A DNA stretch of 64,000 nt from Deltaproteobacteria bacterium (lineage in GTDB: Bacteria > Desulfobacterota > Desulfobacteria > Desulfobacterales > B30-G6): the NCBI GenBank assembly GCA_022340465.1, contig JAJDNW010000061.1, positions 62,001-126,000 on the forward strand, given 5' to 3'. The translations under genes were made by a program, and so were the position numbers. Within the stretch, counting starts at the first letter, position 1. Each line of letters starts with the position of its first letter. The notes under the pieces were generated by a model that worked only from the letters and a program-made list of their open reading frames with translations, had not been told where the DNA came from and ran no database searches. Positions 8,197 through 17,234 of this stretch are shown piece by piece.

Positions 8197-9033
8197 TCAA
8201 CAGCGCATCATGACCGGCCGCCCGATCAGGTCGGATAGGGGCATCACCGCCAGGCCTTTTTTTTCGAGACCGTCCAGGATGGCTTCGACCTCTTTCAACC
8301 AAAGGGGAATCATGTTTTCGTCGGGGGGGCGTCTGTCGTGCAGCAATACGATGTCGTCGCCATGAATGCGTCTTAAAACCCGTCCTGAAAGGTTGCGGAG
8401 GCGACGGTTACCGCCATCCAGCGGGCGGCGGCTGAAATTGACCAGAGTCATGCCGGTTTTCAAGAGGGCCGACCCCAGCCTGGGGCTGACAATGCCGACC
8501 GGCGGTCGGTAAACCAGCGGTCGGATACCGCGCTGTCTTAAAACCACCTGCGTAGCTTCGATATCTTCAATCACGGCAGGAACGCTCTTGAAAAAGATGC
8601 GCGTACTGTGCCGGAAGGAGTGGTTTCCGATCAGGTGGCCGTGCCGGACGATGCTCTCGGCCAGTTCCGGATGGTTCCGGACATTTTCACCAATGACGAA
8701 AAAGGTGGCTGTTACACCGCGCCTTTTCAACAAGTTCAGCAAAACAGGGGTCGTCAATGGATCGGGACCGTCATCGAAAGTGATGGCAACCGCATTTCTC
8801 CCGGAACACCCCCGGTAAACCACGGGCGCATAAAAGCTGAAGCGGGGAAAAAACGGCGCCGCCAGACACAGCAGCAGAAATCCGGCCAGCAATGCCGCCG
8901 CAAGGGTTGCGTCCACCAAGGTCAGGATCCCCGCCAGCAAAAATGCCGCCAGGCCTATTTTAAGGGCCGGGGAGCCCCCGGGTACACAGCGGTCCGCGGC
9001 TTTCAAGACCGGATCGATGTTATGCTCCGGCAT
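8197..9033 (-). CDS. Membrane-anchored polysaccharide deacetylase-family protein
   Basis: This 278-residue protein has two hydrophobic segments near the N-terminus (about residues 25-65) and a NodB-homology domain (carbohydrate esterase 4). Motif 1 ITFDDGPD carries the aspartates, and the metal-binding HSFRHS motif 2 follows near residue 145. Such enzymes remove acetyl or related acyl groups from sugars or amino sugars in the envelope. Its ATG at 9033 overlaps the end of the MMPL exporter gene by 14 bases, so the two are translationally coupled. A G-rich run (AAGGGGGG) just upstream serves as ribosome binding site. Placement with an exporter suggests it modifies an exported glycolipid or envelope polymer; this is inference. 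Confidence 0.8.
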   Translation of the reverse strand: MPEHNIDPVLKAADRCVPGGSPALKIGLAAFLLAGILTLVDATLAAALLAGFLLLCLAAPFFPRFSFYAPVVYRGCSGRNAVAITFDDGPDPLTTPVLLNLLKRRGVTATFFVIGENVRNHPELAESIVRHGHLIGNHSFRHSTRIFFKSVPAVIEDIEATQVVLRQRGIRPLVYRPPVGIVSPRLGSALLKTGMTLVNFSRRPLDGGNRRLRNLSGRVLRRIHGDDIVLLHDRRPPDENMIPLWLKEVEAILDGLEKKGLAVMPLSDLIGRPVMMRC

Positions 9034-12000
9034 GTCGCCCCCCTTTTACGGCCACCAGCCAGCGAAGCTCCCCTTCACCGCCCGACACGCCGGCATCCTC
9101 CACCGTGAATCCGGCGTTCCGCATCAGGCCTTCGAGCGCATCGACCGTCCTGTAAAATGACGGTGTGCGGTTGATTCTGAGTCTCAGTTCTTCGATCCGG
9201 TAACGCAGGGGCGCCCGCCCCTCCGGCGGAACCGTACCCCTGAAAATCAGGCGGCCGCCCGGCCGCAGGCGTGCAAACAGACGTTGCAATGTCAGCTGCA
9301 ACGCCCCGTCATCGAGGTAGTGCACGATGTCGAGCATGATGACCAGGTCTGCCGGCTCCTCAAGCTCCGGAATCTCCGGGGCGCCGGCAACGTGCATGAA
9401 AGCTCTTTTCCCGGCAGCGGCTGCCGCCACCCGAATTCGATCGGCATCCGGATCGATGCCGACCACCTCGGCTTGCGGAAACCGCTCCAGGAGCCAGCAC
9501 GCCTGCACGCCATAGCCACAGCCGATATCCAGGATGATCCGAGGCCCTTTGCAAGCATCCAGGATACCCGGCAGTTCGTAAAACATGGGGTCGAGCCGCA
9601 TTTTAAAACGCGCAAATAACCGTGGATACGCCTCGAGCAAACGATAACGCGCCAACACCCGTTTACGAACGCCGCCCTTGTTGTCTCCGGCTTTTGCACC
9701 GTGTCTCATGCGATGCTCCAAAAGCGGCGGCAGGATGAAAAACGTCCCGACCAGGGCATAGCCGATTCCGAAGAACAGCGTCGTGCCGGCGCTTTTCAAC
9801 AGGGTGTGGTGGGCGGTACTCAACACCCCGAAACCGATGAGGGTCGAGGCGCCGGCCAGAAAAACCATCATGCGGATCAGCCCGAAATAGGGGTGTGCGG
9901 CCTCCCCGTAGCGCTGGTAGGAACGCACGAAAAACAGCGCATAATCGATGCCCATGCCGATGACGACGATGGCCAGCATCAAGGCGGGAATGTCCAGGGC
10001 CTGTCCCGTCAGTTTCAGCGTCCCCAGGGTGCATATAAGGGCAAAAACGACCGGCAGCAGACTGATCAGCGTCAACTTGACGTCCACAAAATAAAACAGC
10101 AGCAACCCCACGACGCTCAACCCGATAATGATCAGCATCTTGGTGAATGTGGTAAAGAGCAAGCCCCCCAACCGCTGCGAAAAGAGCACCGGATCGTATA
10201 TCTTGGCAATCCCGGCGTAGCGCTTCAGAAAGGTTTCCGCCCGGTATTCAGCGCCCGTGGTCACGCTGCTGATCTGTGTCCAGGATTGCCCGCCGGGTGT
10301 ATGGCGAATGCCCACCAGGTCGAAATACTTTTCCGGAACCGTCGCCGGCGCACCCGAGGAAGCCTCCTCGAAGGTTTTAAGCGTCAGCATCTCGAAAAAG
10401 GGCTCGAAAGCATCTGATGCAAAGCCGAGGTCATTGGCACCGTCCCTGAAAGCCTGCTTTAAAAAACTCACCCGCTGCACATGCCAAAATCGCTTCCAGG
10501 CGTCAAAATTTTCCCGCTGCCTCACCTCACCGGGGAAAACCATCGACGCTGCAAAGCCCGAGGAGAGTACCTCGGAATAGAGTTCCCTGGTCACCATCGC
10601 CGCCAGCCGATCGTCCTTGGTCTGAAGCTCGCCCAGGGTTTTCCCCTCGGTCATCAGGTAGACCCTGTCCATCCCCGCGCCCCACACCCTGGAAATCATT
10701 TTTTCCGCCTTTTTGGTTTCCACGCTAACCGTGTTCATGTCCTCAAGGCTGATGTTGAAATCGGGCTTGGCGAAAAAAAGCATTATCAAGGCCAGCGCCA
10801 GCGCAGCCACCAGTCCCTTGCGGCCGGTGTTGGACAGCGCGTCCACTACCCCTTTAAGAGGCATTCTCCGCGTCCGGGCCGCTGGCATTTCGGGAAAGAT
10901 GCGTGGAAATACCGTGTGCACGAAAAGGAACGAAAAGCCGACCCCCATGGCTGTAAAGCGGCCCAGTTGCTCCAGAATGGGAAATCCACTGAAGGTCAGG
11001 GCCGAAAAGGCACCAATGGTCGTCAGGGCGGCCACCAGGCCGACGGCCCGGACCTCCCGGGAGGCATCTTTGCCGAATGTACGCCGGGGCCGGTCCAGAA
11101 AAAGAAGATAGGCGATGCCGTGATCGACCGATATGGAAATGATGGCCCCGCCGAATCCCAGAACCATCAGGGAAATGGTTTTATAAAACAAAGAATACGC
11201 ACAAAAGGCGGCCGTCGTTCCCGCGAGTGCGGGCAGCAGGGACAGCACCCCCAGATAAGGCCGCGGAAAGCTGATAACCAGCAGTAGAAGGATGCCCATG
11301 GTCGCCAGCAGGACGGCATTGCGCACATCCTTTTTGGCTATCTGCTCGTTGTCCAGAGCGAACCGGTAGGCACCCAAAGGGGTAAGGGTAATCGTCGCGT
11401 TGGATTCAGCGTGGGCTTTTTCCAGCGTTGCGGCAAGCGTGTCCAACAAGGCGGCAATCTGCCGTCCGACACCGGTGTCGGTGCTCGATGCAGCCGTCTC
11501 TGCGACCACCATCACGTGACGTCCGTCACCCGAAATCACCTGGCCCTCATAAATCCTGGCCGATCTGACCGGCGCCAGGTCTGCCAGCCGGGACATGACG
11601 ATCTCTCTCATGCCCAAAGGATCCCTGGCTATAAATGCCGCCTGCCCGATGCCGCTGAGATCATAGAGGGAGGTTTGAACGGCGGCCATTTTTTTCCGGA
11701 CCGCCTGCCTTTCGATCAACGGCGCCACCTCATGCTGAAGCATTTCCTCTGAAAACAACAGCGGCAGGTGCTGCCACACATGGTAAGTCAGGTCCGGCAA
11801 CAGGGACTGAAACGCCTGCAATCCGACCTTTCTGAACAACCGGCTCTGACGCAGATACACTTCGGCGCGTTGGCCGCAATCGACCAGCAGGGCCGTATCT
11901 TCCACGTTAATGGCGATATCGATGACGAGTTGATCCTGGATCGGGTGGTTTGAAAAAACGGTGAGGGCATCGGCGACCACAGGGTCATTTTGGGGCAAAA

Positions 12001-12112
12001 GACCGACAACGTCGGCCTCGATGCCAAGGCGTGACCACCCCACAACGAAAAGCAGGGCCATCGACGCAAGGGTGATCGTCAATCGGCGCCAGTATGTTGC
12101 GGTTGCATTCAT
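9020..12112 (-). CDS. MMPL/RND-family lipid exporter fused to a C-terminal SAM-dependent methyltransferase
   Basis: This 1030-residue protein has two MMPL-type repeats, each with one N-terminal membrane segment, a large periplasmic loop and a block of five or so membrane segments (about residues 270-400 and 640-790). This is the RND/MMPL exporter plan found as ApeM in aryl-polyene clusters. After a soluble linker, residues from about 830 form a class I methyltransferase: motif I ILDIGCGYG (about 855-864), then VVGIDPDADRIR and DLVIMLDIVHYLDD. In known APE clusters exporter and methyltransferase are separate genes. The fusion would tether a methyltransferase to the cytoplasmic face of the exporter. 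The gene leads a two-gene minus-strand operon with the deacetylase. Confidence 0.85.
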   Translation of the reverse strand: MNATATYWRRLTITLASMALLFVVGWSRLGIEADVVGLLPQNDPVVADALTVFSNHPIQDQLVIDIAINVEDTALLVDCGQRAEVYLRQSRLFRKVGLQAFQSLLPDLTYHVWQHLPLLFSEEMLQHEVAPLIERQAVRKKMAAVQTSLYDLSGIGQAAFIARDPLGMREIVMSRLADLAPVRSARIYEGQVISGDGRHVMVVAETAASSTDTGVGRQIAALLDTLAATLEKAHAESNATITLTPLGAYRFALDNEQIAKKDVRNAVLLATMGILLLLVISFPRPYLGVLSLLPALAGTTAAFCAYSLFYKTISLMVLGFGGAIISISVDHGIAYLLFLDRPRRTFGKDASREVRAVGLVAALTTIGAFSALTFSGFPILEQLGRFTAMGVGFSFLFVHTVFPRIFPEMPAARTRRMPLKGVVDALSNTGRKGLVAALALALIMLFFAKPDFNISLEDMNTVSVETKKAEKMISRVWGAGMDRVYLMTEGKTLGELQTKDDRLAAMVTRELYSEVLSSGFAASMVFPGEVRQRENFDAWKRFWHVQRVSFLKQAFRDGANDLGFASDAFEPFFEMLTLKTFEEASSGAPATVPEKYFDLVGIRHTPGGQSWTQISSVTTGAEYRAETFLKRYAGIAKIYDPVLFSQRLGGLLFTTFTKMLIIIGLSVVGLLLFYFVDVKLTLISLLPVVFALICTLGTLKLTGQALDIPALMLAIVVIGMGIDYALFFVRSYQRYGEAAHPYFGLIRMMVFLAGASTLIGFGVLSTAHHTLLKSAGTTLFFGIGYALVGTFFILPPLLEHRMRHGAKAGDNKGGVRKRVLARYRLLEAYPRLFARFKMRLDPMFYELPGILDACKGPRIILDIGCGYGVQACWLLERFPQAEVVGIDPDADRIRVAAAAAGKRAFMHVAGAPEIPELEEPADLVIMLDIVHYLDDGALQLTLQRLFARLRPGGRLIFRGTVPPEGRAPLRYRIEELRLRINRTPSFYRTVDALEGLMRNAGFTVEDAGVSGGEGELRWLVAVKGGRHAGA

Positions 12113-12247
12113 GGATTCCCGAAAATTGATTGCCTGTTTCTGAGGAATGACGTAATAAAAGCGAGTTCCTCGCCTTTATGAAACGCGACATCAATCGCCG
12201 CGCCGTAACCTGAGTCGAGCGTTTCAACCCGCAGGAAGACTTGAAAC

Positions 12248-12607
12248 ATGAGCATCATGGAACGTATATCCAGAACCGCCTACGTCCGATCCGCCGTTGC
12301 CGACAGGGCCGATCTGAGCGCTTTCAGAAAAAAGCCCTCGTTGCGCATCCTTGTGGGCATCGCCATCCTTTGTTTCAGTTATGTCATCGCCTGGCCCGCC
12401 ATCGCCGTTTTGGGCTATTTTGCCGTTGCCGACGACAACGCCTGGCTGCTCGCCGTCGGCGGACCCTTACTGTACGGGTTTTCCCACCTGGTGTTTCTTC
12501 TGGGCATGTATCTCGCCGGGTACGACTACACCAAAATTGTTCTTCGCTGGGCGACCCGGGTAGTCATGGAACGATGGATGCGCGGACACGGTGGTCGGGG
12601 CCGTTGA
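12248..12607 (+). CDS. Small two-segment membrane protein of unknown function
   Basis: This 119-residue ORF starts at an ATG with AGGAAG nine bases upstream. It has two clear hydrophobic segments (about residues 33-56 and 63-87: ILVGIAILCFSYVIAWPAIA and LLAVGGPLLYGFSHLVFLLG) and a basic C-terminus, RWMRGHGGRGR. It is divergent from the exporter gene and stands alone inside the lipid cluster. I do not recognise a family. The membrane topology, ribosome binding site and cluster position make it a credible gene, perhaps an accessory subunit for the exporter or an acyltransferase. The following 247 bases to 12854 hold nothing I can identify. Confidence 0.55.
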   Translation: MSIMERISRTAYVRSAVADRADLSAFRKKPSLRILVGIAILCFSYVIAWPAIAVLGYFAVADDNAWLLAVGGPLLYGFSHLVFLLGMYLAGYDYTKIVLRWATRVVMERWMRGHGGRGR

Positions 12608-12854
12608 TCCCCTGTTTTTGCCACCCAAGGGGCTCATGGCACGCGGCGCGGGTCTCACCCTGGAAATATGCTGTTTTGATATCACCGTAACATGTAAATT
12701 CTAATTCCCAATATCGACATTCGGAACCAATCCAAATATCAAAGAACCTAATGAAAGAAGCCAAAATGACCGATGGATACATCTATCTCTGAATCATTTG
12801 AATTTTTGTCATTCGATATTGTTCAGGATTTCGATGCCGATCTAAGCGAGCGCC

Positions 12855-13202
12855 TCATGATTCGGCATAATGCACCACCCCGCTGCAGACCGCTTCATTC
12901 CGTATCGAGATGCGAAAAGTAAAAACCGCTGCATCTTTTTTAGACGGCGCGACAATGATTGTCAGGGGGTCGTCGGGTCGGACGATGCGCTTGAATCGTA
13001 TCCGGCTTACGCTCACTAGCTTCAACTCGCGGCCCAGGGCCCTTGCAACCACATCGTGCACCATCCCGATCTGAGCCACCCCTGGAAGAACCGGCTCCTC
13101 CGGAAAATGGCCGTCAAACCACGGTGACGTCGGCGGGACGTGGGTCTTCGCCCGGATTTCACCTTTTGCGCTGCGCGTTATCTCTTCCAACTGATACCAC
13201 AT
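12855..13202 (-). CDS. 3-hydroxyacyl-ACP dehydratase, hotdog fold (FabZ/ApeI-like)
   Basis: This 115-residue hotdog protein has the FabZ/FabA active-site motif WFDGHFPEEPVLPGVAQ (about residues 28-44), with histidine in GHFP. In FabZ or FabA the acidic partner lies four residues after PGV/PGC; here that position is glycine (PGVAQIG). The enzyme therefore resembles ApeI-type subunits, which work with a second hotdog protein of ApeP type, and an ApeP-like gene is present at 17235. It would remove water from beta-hydroxyacyl-ACP to make a trans double bond. It is the last gene of the minus-strand ACP / KS-CLF / radical SAM operon. Confidence 0.75.
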   Translation of the reverse strand: MWYQLEEITRSAKGEIRAKTHVPPTSPWFDGHFPEEPVLPGVAQIGMVHDVVARALGRELKLVSVSRIRFKRIVRPDDPLTIIVAPSKKDAAVFTFRISIRNEAVCSGVVHYAES

Positions 13203-13247
13203 ATAGCGTCATCAAACCCTATAACCCGCTTGGCCGCCGTCCCGGGG

Positions 13248-14600
13248 TCAGCTCAATTTGATCAAATACTCCCACATGGGACCGGTGTGACCGCGCTTGT
13301 AGAGGCTACGAATAACCTCAGCCGTTTCTTCTCCACCGGAGCCGGTAACCCAATTGATGCGGCCTCCAGCCCGGGCCTGCAGCCGCTCCACTATCTCCCC
13401 GGTACCGACGGTAGGGGGCCTGTAGAAAACCGGTTCGAGGATACTCCGCCCCTCTTCGACCTGTCCCTCCGCAAGGGCAATGCGGTAAAGCTCGGTTCCC
13501 GGATATATCCGCATGCCGCAAAAAAAGAAAAGCGCCGCTTTTTCAAGCGTATCCACCTTTTCCAGTGTTTCAGCGAGTGTCCGCCTGGTCTCGCCCACCC
13601 CGCCCAGCAGGAAATAATGGGCCACATACAGGCCGGCATCGATGGCTTCGCGATGAACCTTGAACACCCTGCGGTCCCTGAAAGGCTTGCGATAGGATGC
13701 CAATACCGAATTCGACAACGAATCCGTTCCAAACTCCACGTGCGTCAAGCCGGCCTCGGCCATCCTGTCAAAATAACCATCCGGCTGCTCCAGCGGGGTG
13801 AAAAAAGCGCCCCAGGGTATGGAAACCCCGTGCTTTTTAAAGGCCCTGGCCACGGCCAGACTGTGATCGATGTCGCTGTTGAACACCGAATCGGTGACAA
13901 AAAAATACCGGGCCCCTTGCTCCTGCAGCCTGCGAGCCGCCCTGGCGGCTTCATCCGGATTCGTCAGCCTCAACCGGCGGCCCTCGATGCGGGGATAGGT
14001 GCAATAAATGCACTTGAAATGGCAACCGCGCTTGGTTTGCAGGTTCAGCATCCCCCCGTTTTCAAGATAAAACGACAGGCAGTCCGGATGGGTGTCCAGC
14101 CTGCGGGAGATGTCACCTTCCCAGGGTTCCGGGACGACGGCCTGGCTGTCGACGGTAATGACGCCGGACAGGCCTCGAGCATCCCGGCCCGCCTCGATGG
14201 CGCTCAACAGCGGCCCCAGTCGTTCGCCCTCGCCCACGACACCGAAATCGGCACCCAGGGCCTGCATGGTTTCGGCCGGGAAGATGGTGAATCCGCTGCC
14301 TCCCAGTATCAACCTTGCCCGGCTGTGGCGGCGGATGGCCGCCACCAGGTCGCGGTATTGACCGATGAAGCCCCGCGGGTCCGTGGTGTCTGTATTGTCT
14401 ATGTTGCGCAGGGAAAGCCCGATGACATCCGGCGAGAAGGCCTCGATCGCGGACACGACGCCGGCCAGACCGTCCATGCCGTTCATGTCCACGATGCGTA
14501 CGGCGTGCCCTTCGATAGCGCCGGCCACGTAGTCCAGTCCCAGGGGGTATACCGGATAAGGCTCCTTCAGCGTATTGGTAGCTATGAGTAGAACCTTCAT
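13248..14600 (-). CDS. Cobalamin-binding radical SAM enzyme
   Basis: I choose the ATG at 14600 because it overlaps the TGA of the upstream ketosynthase gene (ATGA) and begins directly with MKVLLIATNTLKEPYPVYPLG. The 450 residues comprise an N-terminal Rossmann-like B12-binding domain (about 1-140) and a radical SAM barrel with the CxxxCxxC cluster motif in RGCHFKCIYC (about residues 190-200). Class B radical SAM enzymes use methylcobalamin to methylate unactivated carbons, or catalyse ring and C-C bond chemistry. The gene lies between a ketosynthase and a dehydratase gene, so its substrate is probably the acyl or polyene chain. The exact reaction cannot be read from sequence. Confidence 0.85.
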   Translation of the reverse strand: MKVLLIATNTLKEPYPVYPLGLDYVAGAIEGHAVRIVDMNGMDGLAGVVSAIEAFSPDVIGLSLRNIDNTDTTDPRGFIGQYRDLVAAIRRHSRARLILGGSGFTIFPAETMQALGADFGVVGEGERLGPLLSAIEAGRDARGLSGVITVDSQAVVPEPWEGDISRRLDTHPDCLSFYLENGGMLNLQTKRGCHFKCIYCTYPRIEGRRLRLTNPDEAARAARRLQEQGARYFFVTDSVFNSDIDHSLAVARAFKKHGVSIPWGAFFTPLEQPDGYFDRMAEAGLTHVEFGTDSLSNSVLASYRKPFRDRRVFKVHREAIDAGLYVAHYFLLGGVGETRRTLAETLEKVDTLEKAALFFFCGMRIYPGTELYRIALAEGQVEEGRSILEPVFYRPPTVGTGEIVERLQARAGGRINWVTGSGGEETAEVIRSLYKRGHTGPMWEYLIKLS

Positions 14601-16792
14601 GCGTTCATCACCTCGATGGCGGTGACGCACTTTCCCAAACCCAGCACCAGCGCCCCTTTGTCGGCCAAATCGGTATCACGTCCGTTGGCGAGCACCGACG
14701 GGATATTCCCCTTTTGCAGCATGTGCAGCGCCATGACCACCGCCACGGCCGAGGCGGTGGCAAACTCTCCCGTGTGTTTGCGATAATCGATGATCGTTCC
14801 CCGATACCCCGTCATCTCGATCAGAGCAGCGAGCTGCTCTACCGCCTCGCTTCGGACGGCCGCCGGCAGGCCGGCCAGAATGACGCCATAGCGTCGATCG
14901 AGGGGCCGATGCTTTTCAAGCGACGCCAGGAGACGGGACAGTATATCCGGGTTGTTGCGACCGGTTTCAAAAAAAAGCGGTTGGACGCTCGGGCCGGATG
15001 AGAGCTTGCCCCTGGTCAGATACAGGGCGCCGCCGCCGTCCGCGGGATCATCCGCCATGGCCACCGAGGGGTCGAGCCGCTGAGACAGCGTCGGGTGGTT
15101 TTCATCGGCACCCATCACCAGGAAATCGTCCTGGCCGCTGCCGGGCATCACAGCCGCCACGGTCAAGGCCTGTTCGAACGAATAATCGCCGCCCGTCATG
15201 GTCAGGTTGGCGCCGGTGGCCTTAAAATGCATGGCAACCTGGCCGGCGGCAGCATTGTGAACCGATCCCACAAAATCGGTCGGACTGGGGAACTTTTCAC
15301 CGGTTTCAAAAAGGCGCCTCAAAAAGTCGTTCGTTTCCGACAGGGCACCCCAGCCGGTTCCCATGAATACGGCCGTCGGTGGTCTTTTCTTCGAAGGGTT
15401 CGGACAGGCATCCGCGGCCAGCGAAAGGGCCAGTCGCGGAAAGCGCTTGAGCCGCCGAACCTGGCCGGATGCCAGGCCGGCGGCGATTTCTCCTGAATTC
15501 AGTACCCCCCCGCAGGCCCTCCCTTGTTCGAGGGCGATCATGGTTTCCCGGGTTTTACCGGCACCGGTGATACAACTGTGGCCCAAAACGGTCATGGGCA
15601 CTGTATCCATGCAATGGTTCCGGCCCTTTCCTTTTCCCGGAGCCCCCATGACAATGGCGGCGTTGCCGCCGCCGAATCCGAAGGAGTTGGACAACACGGC
15701 GCCGACGCGTTGGCCGGCCGGCCGCAACAGGGGTGTCAGCATCAAGGCGGGATCCGGTCGCATGCAGCCGGCATTGGCCGGCACCATACCGTCTGAAATG
15801 CAGCGGGCGGCAATCACGGCTTCGATGGCGCCCGCAGCGGCCAGACTGTGCCCGGTCGCGCCTTTCACCGAGGAACACGATGGCGTTTTTACGCCAAAAA
15901 GTGCCTGAACCGCCCTTGCTTCGGCAACATCGTTGTCGCGTGTGCCTGTTCCGTGAAGATTGATATAATCGATCTCGTGTGGATGAAGCCCCGCATCGGA
16001 CAGGGCCTCCCGCATGGCCTTGAGCGCGCCCGTTCCCTGCGGTTCGGGAGCGGCCGGATGGTAGGCGTCACAGGACAACCCGCCGCCCAAGAGTTCGGCA
16101 ATGACCGGCTTTGGCTCGTCGGCCGTCAGCAACAGCATGCCCGCCCCTTCACCCACCGACATGCCCCGCCGGTCTTCATCCAGCGGGCGGGCACCTTCGG
16201 GATCGATAAGCTGCAACGCATGGAACCCGTGGTAGGTCAGGCGGCAGAGGGAATCGGCCCCACCAGCCAGAACGCGTTTGGCCATGCCCGAACGGAGCAT
16301 GTTCAGGGCAATTTTCAGAGCGGCGGTTCCCGATGAACACGCCGTCGAAACCGTCAATGCCGGTCCTTTGCACCCGTATCTTTCCGCCAGGTCCTCGGCT
16401 ACGGAACCGACCGCGTGCCAGCGATACCGTCTTGGGTCCCGCTCCTCGTTCGCCAGCAGGTGTTCCGTACGCAACAAACCGCCGGTGGTCACCCCCATCA
16501 CAACGGCATCGGGCGGCTTCTGGCCGGCCGCCATGGCCTGGTCCCCGGCCAGCCGGGCCAGTTGATGGGTGCGGGGAGGATCCCCTAGCTCGCCGCACCA
16601 GGGGATTTCACCCACCGGCAACGGCTTGCCTGAAACGGTTGGAAAAAGGGTCAAGGGGCGAACGCCGGTGCGGTTGTCCGCCAGGGCCTCGCGGGTCTGC
16701 GCCCATCCAATTCCAAGCGCCGAAACGATACCCATCCCGGCAACGTAGGCCCTCACCGTGGCCGGGCGTTTATTTCGGTTATCCAGAGGCAT
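14597..16792 (-). CDS. Ketosynthase fused to a KS-like chain-length-factor domain
   Basis: From the ATG at 16792, which overlaps the end of the ACP gene by 14 bases, the protein has about 731 residues; an upstream ATG at 16843 is possible. The first half is an active KS with the triad STACSSG (about residue 150), LHGTGT (about 280) and KGATGHS (about 312). A linker near residue 400 leads to a second KS-like domain in which the nucleophile region reads MTGGDYSFEQ, with no cysteine. Known APE systems encode the KS (ApeO) and the CLF-like protein (ApeC) separately and they form a heterodimer; here the two are one chain. It is cotranscribed with the ACP upstream and the radical SAM gene downstream. 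Confidence 0.82.
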   Translation of the reverse strand: MPLDNRNKRPATVRAYVAGMGIVSALGIGWAQTREALADNRTGVRPLTLFPTVSGKPLPVGEIPWCGELGDPPRTHQLARLAGDQAMAAGQKPPDAVVMGVTTGGLLRTEHLLANEERDPRRYRWHAVGSVAEDLAERYGCKGPALTVSTACSSGTAALKIALNMLRSGMAKRVLAGGADSLCRLTYHGFHALQLIDPEGARPLDEDRRGMSVGEGAGMLLLTADEPKPVIAELLGGGLSCDAYHPAAPEPQGTGALKAMREALSDAGLHPHEIDYINLHGTGTRDNDVAEARAVQALFGVKTPSCSSVKGATGHSLAAAGAIEAVIAARCISDGMVPANAGCMRPDPALMLTPLLRPAGQRVGAVLSNSFGFGGGNAAIVMGAPGKGKGRNHCMDTVPMTVLGHSCITGAGKTRETMIALEQGRACGGVLNSGEIAAGLASGQVRRLKRFPRLALSLAADACPNPSKKRPPTAVFMGTGWGALSETNDFLRRLFETGEKFPSPTDFVGSVHNAAAGQVAMHFKATGANLTMTGGDYSFEQALTVAAVMPGSGQDDFLVMGADENHPTLSQRLDPSVAMADDPADGGGALYLTRGKLSSGPSVQPLFFETGRNNPDILSRLLASLEKHRPLDRRYGVILAGLPAAVRSEAVEQLAALIEMTGYRGTIIDYRKHTGEFATASAVAVVMALHMLQKGNIPSVLANGRDTDLADKGALVLGLGKCVTAIEVMNA

Positions 16793-17036
16793 CGGCTTGG
16801 ATGTATTCGGCCAGGGTCCGCAACGTGGCAAAAACCTTGACACCGAGCTCCCGGCTGTCGATTTTGATACCGTAGTCTTTTTCGATCATGATCACCATCT
16901 CCAACACATCGATGGAGTCGATTCCCAAAGCTCCCCCCACCAGTTGCTCGTCGGGATTCAGGTCTTCCGGCTCCACATCGGGCAGGTTCAGTACATTCAC
17001 GATCTTGATCTGAAGTTCTTCAATTAAATTTTCCAT
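16779..17036 (-). CDS. Acyl carrier protein
   Basis: The ATG at 17036 gives 85 residues beginning MENLIEELQIKIVNVLNLPDV, with AGGAC just upstream; an ATG farther upstream at 17075 is less likely. The phosphopantetheine attachment serine lies in LGIDSIDVLEM (about residue 42), the usual DS-x-D motif. The rest is acidic and helical. It is the first gene of the minus-strand operon with the KS-CLF fusion, radical SAM enzyme and dehydratase, so it probably carries the growing chain for those enzymes. It is one of two carrier proteins in the cluster. Confidence 0.85.
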   Translation of the reverse strand: MENLIEELQIKIVNVLNLPDVEPEDLNPDEQLVGGALGIDSIDVLEMVIMIEKDYGIKIDSRELGVKVFATLRTLAEYIQADASG

Positions 17037-17234
17037 CTTGTCCTGCAACGTCCTCAACGCATAACGATTACACAAATTTTAGGTTTTCTGCACCCACTTT
17101 ATATGCTAAAAAAATCGGCGACACGATGATGATGGCGCGTAGCCGTGAGAAAGGCCTTTGCGCCCATCCACTCAGGTGAAGCAAGAACGCTATAAAATCT
17201 TGGCAAGCTTTTCAATGCTTTTTGTCACAAACGC
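17037..17234. promoter_or_regulatory. Divergent intergenic region between the two APE-like operons
   Basis: This 198-base gap separates the minus-strand ACP operon from the plus-strand dehydratase operon, so promoters for both must lie here or the operons must depend on readthrough. I see TATAAA at 17191-17196 on the plus strand, but no convincing -35 box at the right distance. No operator or known riboswitch was recognised. Confidence 0.35.

Noticed and set aside
13140-14591. Long open frame (483 codons) on the plus strand opposite the radical SAM gene
   Set aside because: It is the shadow of a clear radical SAM gene with CxxxCxxC; the plus-strand product has no recognisable family or ribosome binding site.
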